Source of the DNA: Anaerolineae bacterium
Lineage (GTDB): Bacteria > Chloroflexota > Anaerolineae > JAAYZQ01
Length of the DNA: 7,015 bases
Reading direction: 5' to 3'
Assembly: GCA_016929795.1 (NCBI GenBank)
Contig: JAFGIA010000101.1
Location: 1 to 7,015 of the forward strand
Part shown: piece by piece, positions 1 through 6,430 of the stretch
Layout of the letters: each line of letters begins with the position of its first letter
Numbering within the stretch: position 1 is the stretch's first letter
Notes under the pieces: generated by a model
The model's database searches: none
Told to the model about the DNA's origin: nothing
What the model saw: only the letters and a program-made list of their open reading frames with translations
Program-made: the position numbers and the translations under genes

Positions 1-1107
1 CCACGCTTCTTCAGCCTCTACAACGGCACCGACCTGACCGGCACCGTGCCGGCCGGGCCCGGCTACCTGAACGATTTCCCTGGCACGGTGGGCACGTGCG
101 CCAGTTGCCACGCGCCAGGCTGGGGCGTGGACGGCTACCTGACCACGAACATGAACGACGCGCGCGACGTGATCACGGCCGGCATTCACTGCGACTATTG
201 CCACAAGATCGGTGGGGTGTACCTGAACCCGGCCACAGATTCGGTGTACTCCAACGTGCCCGGTGCCCAGAGCACGCGCGTCCTGCGTCCGCCGCCCGGC
301 GACGACATCTTTTTCGGCCCCTATGACGACATCCACGATCCCGACACCTATCTGCCGGCCATGAGCGAGAGCCGGTACTGCGCTCCTTGCCACCAGTTCA
401 GCTTCTGGGGCACGCCGATCTATGAATCGTACGAGGAGTGGCTGGCCAGCCCCTACGCTGCCGCGGGGGTTACCTGCCAGGATTGCCACATGCCGCCCAA
501 TGGCGACAGCTACTTTGCCCTGCCCGAGGTGGGCGGCCTGCCGCATCCGCCCGATACCATCCCCTCCCACCTCGATCTGGGCGCCAGGAGCCTCGAACTG
601 CTGCACAATACGGTGACGATGACGCTCGATGTGGTGCAGGTGGGCGAAATGGTGTCGGTGATGGTGACGATCACCAACACCGCGGCCGGTCATCACGTGC
701 CAACCGACTTTCCGGGCCGGCACCTGATCCTGACGGTCGCCGCCGAGGATGGGATGGGGCAAGCGCTGCCGCTGCACGACGGGCCCGTCGTGCCGGCGTG
801 GGGTGGCGCCCAGGCCGGGCTGCCGGGCAAGGCCTATGCCAGGGTGCTGCGCGACGTGCAGAGCGGCGAGGCGCCGGTGGTCAGCTATTGGAAGCAGGCG
901 CTCATCGCCGCCGACAACCGCATCCCGGCGCTGGGCAGCGACCGCTCAGCCTACCTCTTTGGGGCGCCGGCTGGGGGTGGCCCGGTGACCGTGGCTGCCG
1001 AGCTCCGTTTCCGGCGCGTTTTCCAGCCCCTCATGGACACCAAGGGCTGGAATGAGCCGGACATTGTGATGGAGCAGGTAGATGTGACGATTGGCGCCTC
1101 GCCGTAG
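1..1107 (+). CDS. Multihaem c-type cytochrome, C-terminal part (5' end outside window)
   Basis: The reading frame is open from the first base and ends at TAG (1105-1107), giving 368 residues without the true N-terminus; a GTG at 46 is only an internal codon. Four CxxCH haem c attachment motifs are visible: CASCH (window residue 33, nt 97-111), CDYCH (64, nt 190-204), CAPCH (127, nt 379-393) and CQDCH (159, nt 475-489). The last two sit in a context (EEWLASPYAAAGVTCQDCHMP) typical of cytochrome c554-like multihaem proteins. From about residue 195 the protein is beta-rich and haem-free, with TNTAAGHHVPTDFPGRH (about 226-241) and a DNRIPALGSDRSAYLF segment, both recurrent in C-terminal domains of such cytochromes. 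Haem c attachment requires export, so a periplasmic or outer-surface redox role is expected; the lost N-terminus should carry a signal peptide and possibly more haems. The partner enzyme and substrate cannot be told. It converges on the FtsX permease gene. Confidence 0.88.
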   Translation, partial: PRFFSLYNGTDLTGTVPAGPGYLNDFPGTVGTCASCHAPGWGVDGYLTTNMNDARDVITAGIHCDYCHKIGGVYLNPATDSVYSNVPGAQSTRVLRPPPGDDIFFGPYDDIHDPDTYLPAMSESRYCAPCHQFSFWGTPIYESYEEWLASPYAAAGVTCQDCHMPPNGDSYFALPEVGGLPHPPDTIPSHLDLGARSLELLHNTVTMTLDVVQVGEMVSVMVTITNTAAGHHVPTDFPGRHLILTVAAEDGMGQALPLHDGPVVPAWGGAQAGLPGKAYARVLRDVQSGEAPVVSYWKQALIAADNRIPALGSDRSAYLFGAPAGGGPVTVAAELRFRRVFQPLMDTKGWNEPDIVMEQVDVTIGASP

Positions 1108-1116
1108 ATAGCCGGG

Positions 1117-3501
1117 TCAGGTCATCACTTTCGTGGCCTCGGCCAGGTCCATCCGGTTCGCACGCCGCAATGCGGGGATCTGAGACAGGAGCGCCGTGGC
1201 AAAGATGAGCGCCGTCACGATCACGTACGTCTGCGGCGCGATGTAGAAAGGCAGGTAGAAATCGGCCGACCCGCTGAACACCTGGAACAGGTAGTAGGTC
1301 GCCCCTACCCCGATCCCCAGCCCTGGCACCAACGCCAGCAGCCCCACCAGCACGTTCTCCAGCGTGATCATGGCCCTCAGCCGGCCCCGGCTCTGCCCCA
1401 GGGCGCGCATCGTCGCGATCTCGCGCTGCCGCTCCATGACGTTGACCGTCATTGTGTTGAAAATGACAGCCGCGGCGATCACCAGCGCAAAGAGGAGGAA
1501 CATCCCCATCATCACATAGTACAACCCCATCAGCGCCTGCCACCCCTCGGCGATCTGCTCCTTCAAGTCCACACTGGCCGCCCCTGGCACGTTGTACAAC
1601 ATCCGGCGTACATCTGCCCGCTGGTCCGGGTCCACCTTCAGCCAGAGCGCATTGAACAGCGCCTGTCCCCCGGGTATCTCTTCCCGAACCCAGTCGAGGC
1701 TTACGTACACGGCGGAGCTCATCACCTCCTTGTTGCTCGCATCGGCGATCACCTGCCTGTCGCCCAGCGGCGTCTGGAGCGTGATCTGGTCGCCCGTCTC
1801 GATCCCCCACTGCTCGGCGACGTTCGACGAAAGGAGCGCGTGCCCCGGCGCCAGCACGTCCGTACCATTTTTCCCCTTTGGTAGCTGGAACGTGTGCAGC
1901 GTGCTGCCTGGCGTCAGCGCCACCAGGAACGTGTCGTGACTCTCCTCCCCCGCCTCGATCGTCACCGGCATCTGGATCGACGGCTCGACCACTTCCACCC
2001 CGGGCCAGTCCGCGATCTGCTCCATCAGTGCCGCGGGCTTGGGCTGCGAAAAGAGGGCCTGTACGTCCCATCGGTCCGTTTGCTCGAACTGCACTTCCAT
2101 CATATAGCCCATGCCGTCGAACATTGCCCAACACGCGAGCAGCACGATGAATGCAAAGACAAAGCCGAGGGTGGTGGTCAGCGTGCGTCGTGGGTTGCGA
2201 AAGAGATTGCGCAGGGCGATTTTGGTGCTGGTGCGCAGAGGCAAGACGACGCCCAGGACCCGCTCCAGCCACGGCACCGACCCGCGCACATGCGCCACCG
2301 CTGGGTCGAAGCGCATCGCCTGCGCTGGCGGAATGCGCGCCGACGCCCAGGCGGGAAAGAGCGCGGCCAAGAGGGCCACAACCAGGTTGAGGCCGATCGC
2401 CGTCAGGGCCGACTCTACGTGAAACCGGGCAGTGACGAAGGGCAGCCCGAACTCGGCTGCGTATGCCCCGGCGAATCCCTGCCCTACCGGGTAGCTCAGG
2501 ACAAACCCGATCGTCGAGCCGATCACTGCGATTAATGCGGCGTAGAGCAGGTAGTAGCGCATCACGGCCCACCGGCTGTAGCCCAGCGCCTTCAGGATGC
2601 CGATCTGCGGCCGCTGCGCCTGCACCATCCTGCTCAGCAGCACATAGATCGACATGGCGGCAATGACCACGAACATCGACGGCACCATGGCCATCATCTC
2701 GCGCCCGCCCTCCAGGTCCAGCCGCAGCAGGTTATAAGATGGGTTGTCGGCACGTTCCACCACCGACCGCACCTGCACATCGCCCAGCGCCTGCTCGACG
2801 CCGGCAATGGTCCGCTCGACGGCGTCAGCCGTCCGATCCGCTGCACGGATGTTCAGTTCGTTGATCTGCCCTTCGGCCCCAAACAGGCGCTGCACCACAT
2901 CCTGCGGCATAAAGAGCACGGCAAAACTGCTCGGCTGCGGCAGCACGTTCTCCGCCGACGCCACCGCCATCAGGTACTCGGGGCTCACTGCCACGCCGAC
3001 GATCTCGACGTCCACTCGCTCCCCGTTTACGATCGGCTGCAGCAGTGTGCCAGGGCCATAGTCGTAATACTCTGCCAGGTGGTGATCCACGACGGCGACC
3101 ATCCCATCGCCCTCTTGCAGAGCCCGCCCCTCCTGGATGTAGAGCTGGTTGACGGGCGACTGCTCGCCCACCGGCATGCCCACCAGCCTGGCGTGGCCCT
3201 GGTTCTCCTCGCCGAGATAGAGGCCCGTGTCTATCACGAACCGCCCCATCGCCGCCTGCACGTTGTCCACGCCCGCCGCATCCTGCACCACGCGCTCGGG
3301 CGCCATGTCCTGCAGCGTGACCACGAAATCGTGGAAGCGCAGCTCGTCGAGCGTGCGCTCGAGTGATGCTTCCACATCGTCGATCATGCCCATCATGCCG
3401 CCATAGCTCAGCACGCCGAGCAGGATGACAACTACCAGCGCCGTGAACTGCCACTTTTGCTGGAGAATGTCGCGCCATAGCTTGAGGGTTATCTTGTTCA
3501 T
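1117..3501 (-). CDS. ABC transporter permease, tandem FtsX/MacB type
   Basis: The protein has 794 residues. A TM helix at about 19-39 is followed by a large extracytoplasmic domain (about 40-265, MacB periplasmic-core-like). The first FtsX core has three TM segments near 272-291, 312-338 and 365-388, with the cytoplasmic motif RPQIGILKALGYSR (297-310) and a closing PPAQAMRFDP. A second unit begins at TKIALRNLFRNPRRT (426-440) and repeats the plan: TM 441-460, outside domain about 465-650, then TM near 659-683, 708-735 and 757-780, with the matching RQREIATMRALGQSR (691-705). This gives about eight TM helices in two homologous halves, the usual build for this length class. The ATG lies 3 bp after the ATPase stop, with GGTGAG as the probable ribosome site, so the two are translationally linked. 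Family members export lipids, lipoproteins, peptides or drugs, or drive cell-wall hydrolases; the substrate here is unknown. LolC/E-like is possible but an outer-membrane lipoprotein system is not shown. Confidence 0.93.
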   Translation of the reverse strand: MNKITLKLWRDILQQKWQFTALVVVILLGVLSYGGMMGMIDDVEASLERTLDELRFHDFVVTLQDMAPERVVQDAAGVDNVQAAMGRFVIDTGLYLGEENQGHARLVGMPVGEQSPVNQLYIQEGRALQEGDGMVAVVDHHLAEYYDYGPGTLLQPIVNGERVDVEIVGVAVSPEYLMAVASAENVLPQPSSFAVLFMPQDVVQRLFGAEGQINELNIRAADRTADAVERTIAGVEQALGDVQVRSVVERADNPSYNLLRLDLEGGREMMAMVPSMFVVIAAMSIYVLLSRMVQAQRPQIGILKALGYSRWAVMRYYLLYAALIAVIGSTIGFVLSYPVGQGFAGAYAAEFGLPFVTARFHVESALTAIGLNLVVALLAALFPAWASARIPPAQAMRFDPAVAHVRGSVPWLERVLGVVLPLRTSTKIALRNLFRNPRRTLTTTLGFVFAFIVLLACWAMFDGMGYMMEVQFEQTDRWDVQALFSQPKPAALMEQIADWPGVEVVEPSIQMPVTIEAGEESHDTFLVALTPGSTLHTFQLPKGKNGTDVLAPGHALLSSNVAEQWGIETGDQITLQTPLGDRQVIADASNKEVMSSAVYVSLDWVREEIPGGQALFNALWLKVDPDQRADVRRMLYNVPGAASVDLKEQIAEGWQALMGLYYVMMGMFLLFALVIAAAVIFNTMTVNVMERQREIATMRALGQSRGRLRAMITLENVLVGLLALVPGLGIGVGATYYLFQVFSGSADFYLPFYIAPQTYVIVTALIFATALLSQIPALRRANRMDLAEATKVMT

Positions 3502-3504
3502 GGC

Positions 3505-4278
3505 TCACCACTCGATCTGTTCTGCGTCAGCCGGCTGCTCGTGCACCTCGACGCGTGCCACCTGCCCGTCGTGCAGGTGCACCACCCTGTGGCCCATCGG
3601 GCCGATGGCCGTGTTGTGGGTCACCAGGATCACCGTCCGCCCTTCCTTCTGGTTCAGGTCCTGCATCACGCGCAGCACCTTCTGGCCCATGCGATAGTCG
3701 AGGTTGCCCGTTGGCTCGTCGGCCAGCAGGATCAGCGGGTCCTTGGCCAGCGCGCGCGCGATCGCCACCCGCTGCTGCTCTCCACCCGAAAGCTGGCTGG
3801 GAAAGTGGTCCGCGCGCTCTGCCAGCCCCACTTTGTCGAGCAGGTCGAGCGCCCGGCGGCGCACCAGGCGACCATCCTTTTCCACCAGTTCAAGGGCAAA
3901 CTCGACATTCTCGGCGGCGGTCAGGGTCGGCAGGAGGTTAAAGAACTGGAAGATAAAGCCGATCTCGTCGCGACGGTAGGCGGTCAGCGCCTGCTCATCG
4001 TACCCCGAGATGTCGTTGCCGGCGACAATCAGGCGGCCGCTGGTCGGTGAGTCGAGCCCACCGATCAGGTTCAGCGTCGTGGTCTTGCCCGATCCCGACG
4101 GGCCGACGATGACCAGGAACTCACCTTCGCGCACGGCCAGGTCGAGGCCGCGCAGTGCGTGCACCTCCACCTCGCCCATCTGGTAGGTTTTGCTGACGTT
4201 CTGGAACTGGACCTGAAGTTGTCTCGTCTGGTCCGTCTCGACCACGTCCTGGAATTGGACTTCTACTTCTTTTGTCAT
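3505..4278 (-). CDS. ABC transporter ATP-binding protein, LolD/MacB type
   Basis: This is a 257-residue nucleotide-binding subunit that hydrolyses ATP for the FtsX permease encoded 3 bp downstream. All motifs are intact: Walker A GPSGSGKT (59-66), Q-loop in [10 protein letters not shown] (Q111), signature LSGGEQQ (163-169), Walker B LILLADEP (182-189) running into the D-loop GNLD (191-194), and the switch histidine in VTHN (H221). The short spacing and the sequence [20 protein letters not shown] are typical of the LolD/MacB/FtsE group. The ATG at 4278 is fixed by a strong AAGGAGG seven bases upstream. The canonical domain start ([12 protein letters not shown]) falls only at residue 21, so there is an extra N-terminal stretch of about 20 residues that carries a near copy of the first strand (EVQFQDV, 6-12, against QVQFQNV, 22-28). 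The C-terminal tail (about 240-257) is acidic and unremarkable. It is cotranscribed with the TetR gene upstream. Confidence 0.95.
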   Translation of the reverse strand: MTKEVEVQFQDVVETDQTRQLQVQFQNVSKTYQMGEVEVHALRGLDLAVREGEFLVIVGPSGSGKTTTLNLIGGLDSPTSGRLIVAGNDISGYDEQALTAYRRDEIGFIFQFFNLLPTLTAAENVEFALELVEKDGRLVRRRALDLLDKVGLAERADHFPSQLSGGEQQRVAIARALAKDPLILLADEPTGNLDYRMGQKVLRVMQDLNQKEGRTVILVTHNTAIGPMGHRVVHLHDGQVARVEVHEQPADAEQIEW

Positions 4279-4284
4279 AATGCG

Positions 4285-4291
4285 CCTCCTT
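4285..4291 (-). promoter_or_regulatory. Shine-Dalgarno site of the ABC ATPase gene
   Basis: On the minus strand the bases read AAGGAGG, followed by CGCATT and the ATG at 4278. This is an essentially perfect anti-16S match at ideal spacing and lies inside the 38-bp gap after the TetR stop codon. It decides the ATPase start in favour of the longer protein with the duplicated N-terminal strand, and suggests the ATPase is translated independently of the regulator. Confidence 0.85.
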
Positions 4292-4317
4292 ACACTCGGC
4301 TGCAGATTGCTCTACTC

Positions 4318-4995
4318 CTACCCTTCCAATTGCTCGCTCTCCCGCTCCGTTCCGGCCACGGATTGGCCGGGAGCGTGGCCCGGTGGCTGCTGGACGATCA
4401 ACCCCGTCAGGAGTGTCTCGATGAACGTCTCGCTGATCTGGGCCAGGTCGAGAGCCGGCAGAAACATATCGTATGCCGCCAGCCCGTCGTACGCCGCCAG
4501 CATCGCCCACACCAGCCGGTCTGCGTCCACCGGCCTGAACTCGCCGCGCCGGATCCCCTGTTCAATGATCCCGACGATCAGGTCCTTGTACTCGACGAGG
4601 ATGCTGCCCCAGATCTCGCCCACCTCCTCGCGGCGCGCGCTCGAGGCCCAGTACTCCATAAAGAGGGGAAAGACGCCTTCGATCTGGGCCATCACCCCGA
4701 CCATGATGCGCCCCAGGGCGCGCACCTTGTCCGCTGCCGTCTCGCATTGCATCACCGCGTCCAGCGCACCCTCGCCCATCTCGTCAAAAATCGACAGCAG
4801 CGCCTGCATGAGCAGCTCTTCCTTGCTCTCGAAATACCAATAGATTGTGCCCTGGCTCACCCCGGCCCGTGCGGCCACGTCCGACACGTTCGCCGCGTTG
4901 AACCCCTTCTCGCTAAAGGTCGCCAGCGCCGACTTCAGGATCTGCTTGCGCCGCGCCTCCTTCTGCTGCTCGCGCCTTGTTGGCTCCTCGCTCAT
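4318..4995 (-). CDS. TetR/AcrR-family transcriptional regulator
   Basis: The 225-residue protein has the TetR plan. A basic N-terminal lead (RREQQKEARRKQIL, 7-20) precedes a three-helix DNA-binding domain, in which SDVAARAGVSQGTIYWYFESKEEL (38-61) is the helix-turn-helix with the family's YWYF/SKEEL ending. From about residue 70 an all-helical ligand-binding and dimerisation domain follows, close to the TetR_C classes seen in AcrR/FadR-like repressors; the last 25 residues are polar and probably disordered. The ATG at 4995 gives the usual short lead before the helix-turn-helix; the upstream GGGGGG is a weak, close ribosome site. It is first in an operon with the ABC ATPase and FtsX permease. 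Its own 5' region has a consensus promoter with an inverted repeat over the start point, so autorepression with derepression of the exporter by a small lipophilic ligand is the likely model. The ligand is unknown. Confidence 0.93.
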   Translation of the reverse strand: MSEEPTRREQQKEARRKQILKSALATFSEKGFNAANVSDVAARAGVSQGTIYWYFESKEELLMQALLSIFDEMGEGALDAVMQCETAADKVRALGRIMVGVMAQIEGVFPLFMEYWASSARREEVGEIWGSILVEYKDLIVGIIEQGIRRGEFRPVDADRLVWAMLAAYDGLAAYDMFLPALDLAQISETFIETLLTGLIVQQPPGHAPGQSVAGTERESEQLEG

Positions 4996-5015
4996 CGTCC
5001 CCCCATCCGTGCCTC

Positions 5016-5039
5016 TAGACTGACTAATCAGTCAGTCAA
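5016..5039. promoter_or_regulatory. Inverted-repeat operator, probable TetR-family binding site
   Basis: The arms GACTGACT (5018-5025) and AGTCAGTC (5030-5037) are perfect reverse complements around the 4-bp spacer AATC; counting one more pair after a mismatch extends the arms to 10 bp (5016-5039). Size and symmetry suit a TetR-family dimer. The site lies immediately downstream of the -10 box of the regulator's own promoter and covers the predicted transcription start, a position that would block initiation. Which protein binds is inferred from position only. Confidence 0.8.
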
Positions 5040-5040
5040 T

Positions 5041-5069
5041 ATTATACCCCCTCTGTCCCCATTTGTCAA
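5041..5069 (-). promoter_or_regulatory. Consensus sigma70-type promoter of the tetR-ABC operon
   Basis: Read on the minus strand, TTGACA (5069-5064) and TATAAT (5046-5041) both match the consensus exactly and are separated by exactly 17 bp (5063-5047). Initiation would be expected near 5034, inside the inverted repeat, leaving a leader of about 40 nt before the TetR ATG at 4995. Such a strong promoter makes sense only if held down, which fits the adjoining operator. Confidence 0.85.
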
Positions 5070-5096
5070 GGTCTTCCGCCGGCAGTTGATGCGCGC

Positions 5097-5384
5097 TTGC
5101 CCCCGGCAACGACGCTCTGTTGCTTGACACATACGCAGACGACGGATCTTGCTGTGGAAGCGATTAACACGATCCTGGCCCTCGACATCTGCTGCTCGAT
5201 GCCTACACCCGAGCTGCACGGGCGAGCCTTGAGCTGGGCTGACCGCCTTGGGCACTCCAAGGCCTACGACGCGCACTATCTGGCACTCGCCGAGCAGGAA
5301 GGGATCGAGTTCTGGACGGCGGACAGGCGGCTGGCGAATGGTGCGCAGCAGGCCGGCGCGCATTGGGTGTATTGGATCGGCTAG
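5097..5384 (+). pseudogene. Truncated PIN-domain (VapC-like) toxin remnant
   Basis: The frame encodes the C-terminal part of a PIN-domain protein, the ribonuclease fold of VapC toxins. Recognisable family sequence starts near 5145 (LAVEAINTILALDI) and includes KAYDAHYLALAEQEG, with the conserved Asp of YDA, and FWTADRRLAN, with the Asp of TAD, ending in WVYWIG. A full VapC of this kind has about 130-140 residues; here the first half, with the catalytic N-terminal Asp and the next conserved acidic residue, is absent. The only in-frame start at the 5' end is a TTG at 5097 with no ribosome site, and the first in-frame ATG comes about 34 codons later. No PIN N-terminus is found in the other frames upstream and no antitoxin gene accompanies it. 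I read it as a decayed, 5'-deleted gene and probably inactive; a short expressed protein cannot be excluded. Confidence 0.7.
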
Positions 5385-5410
5385 AGATCGCTCTTGCCGT
5401 CTCCGAGCAC

Positions 5411-5446
5411 AAAAAAGCGACCCCAGGGGTGAGACCCTGGGGCCGC
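5411..5446 (-). terminator. Rho-independent terminator after the Dpp/Opp-type permease operon
   Basis: CCCCAGGG (5421-5428) pairs perfectly with CCCTGGGG (5435-5442) around the six-base loop GTGAGA; after one A/C mismatch, GCG (5417-5419) pairs with CGC (5444-5446). On the minus strand the hairpin is followed directly by six T residues (5416-5411). It lies 22 bp beyond the stop codon of the DppC-type gene, so it ends that operon before the PIN remnant and the next operon's promoter. There is no T-run on the plus-strand side, so it is one-directional. Confidence 0.92.
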
Positions 5447-5468
5447 TCTCTCCAGGACTTGGCTCGGG

Positions 5469-6413
5469 CTAACGCGCGCCTCGCATCGTGGGATCGAGGG
5501 CGTCGCGCAGGCCGTCGCCAATGATGTAAAGGCAAAGGACCGTGATGCTGATGAGCAACCCGGGCCAGATCACCAGGTGGGGACCAAGGCTAAAGTAGGA
5601 CGTGGCTTTGTTGAGCATATTGCCCCATGTGGCCGTGGGTGGCTGTACCCCCAACCCGAGAAAGCTGAGGGCTGACTCGAACAGAATGACCCCGCCGATG
5701 ACCTGGGCAGCAAAGATGATGGCCACCGGAATGACATTGGGCAGCACGTGGCCGATGATGATCTTTGAAGTGCGCACGCCCAGTGCGCGCGCGGCCGTGA
5801 TGTACTCCATCTGCTTTACCTGGAACACCTGTCCGCGCACGATGCGCGACACGTCGGTCCAGCTCACCAGCCCGATAAAGACCGTCAGCGTGAACGCGTT
5901 CGGCTTGAAGAGGAGCGAGATGATCAGCAGGAGGAGGATGAAGGGGATCGAGTTGAGGGTGTTGATGAACCACATGATCAGGTCGTCGACCACGCCGCCG
6001 AAAAAGCCGGCGATGCTCCCGATGGTCAAGCCGAGGGTCATGATGATGAACGCGGCGAAAAAGCCGATGCCGATCGACACGCGTCCACCATAGAGCAGGC
6101 GGGCGAGCTGGTCGCGGCCGACCTGGTCCACACCGAGGGGATGCTCGGCGCTCGGACCCTCGAACTGGATAAGTGGATCTGTGTCGTTCGGGTCGATGTT
6201 CAGTGCGTTGGTGATCGGCCCGGCAAGGACGAAGCAAAAGAGAGCGATGACGAACAGCACGGTCAATGCGGCCATCGTCAGCTTGTCGCGGCGCAGCGTG
6301 ATCCACACCGACTGCCAGTAGCCCACGGGCTCGCGGGCCAGGTCAGTGGTGAGCTGGCGCCGTTTGATGCGCTCGGTGGCGGTCCACACAGCCTGTTGTT
6401 TTGATTGAGTCAT
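5469..6413 (-). CDS. Peptide/nickel-type ABC importer permease, DppC/OppC family
   Basis: The protein has 314 residues, a normal length for DppC/OppC. The N-terminal OppC_N-type segment holds the first TM helix (about 47-68), followed by an extracytoplasmic loop containing HPLGVDQVGRDQLARLLYGGRVS (91-113), a family hallmark. The BPD_transp_1 domain covers about 110-310 with TM segments near 114-140, 144-170, 175-190, 227-250 and 280-300. The cytoplasmic EAA loop is YITAARALGVRTSKIIIGHVLPN (204-226), the contact for the ATPases, and SALSFLGLGVQPPTATWGNML (248-268) is again typical. The frame is open well upstream into the neighbouring gene, but the ATG at 6413 gives the family N-terminus, follows an AAAGGG site, and avoids overlap. 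It starts 17 bp after the DppB-type gene and ends before a strong terminator, so it is the last gene of its operon. With the DppB-type partner it should form the membrane channel; the substrate (peptide, nickel or sugar-like) is not decidable. Confidence 0.94.
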   Translation of the reverse strand: MTQSKQQAVWTATERIKRRQLTTDLAREPVGYWQSVWITLRRDKLTMAALTVLFVIALFCFVLAGPITNALNIDPNDTDPLIQFEGPSAEHPLGVDQVGRDQLARLLYGGRVSIGIGFFAAFIIMTLGLTIGSIAGFFGGVVDDLIMWFINTLNSIPFILLLLIISLLFKPNAFTLTVFIGLVSWTDVSRIVRGQVFQVKQMEYITAARALGVRTSKIIIGHVLPNVIPVAIIFAAQVIGGVILFESALSFLGLGVQPPTATWGNMLNKATSYFSLGPHLVIWPGLLISITVLCLYIIGDGLRDALDPTMRGAR

Positions 6414-6430
6414 TGGATATGCCCTTTCCC

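Noticed and set aside
1894..2535. A 213-codon plus-strand open frame opposite the permease gene
   Set aside because: Its composition (Arg, Gln, His-rich) is that of an antisense shadow of TM-rich coding DNA, with no start signal.
1031..2572. A 513-codon open frame on the minus strand within the permease gene
   Set aside because: It lies in another frame of the permease coding sequence, is extremely Arg/Gly/Ala-rich, has no domain and no ribosome site; it is a high-GC shadow.
5034..5039. TTGACT within the operator as an alternative -35 box
   Set aside because: Seventeen bases downstream there is only AGAGGC, no -10 box; the exact TTGACA/TATAAT pair just upstream explains the region better.
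5016..5039. The GACT repeats as an insertion-site duplication or small CRISPR-like repeat
   Set aside because: It is a single inverted repeat in a promoter position, with no flanking mobile element and no repeated spacers.
4159..5127. A 322-codon plus-strand open frame opposite the TetR gene and running across its promoter
   Set aside because: It covers a convincing TetR gene and promoter on the other strand, and its His/Leu/Arg-rich product resembles no family.
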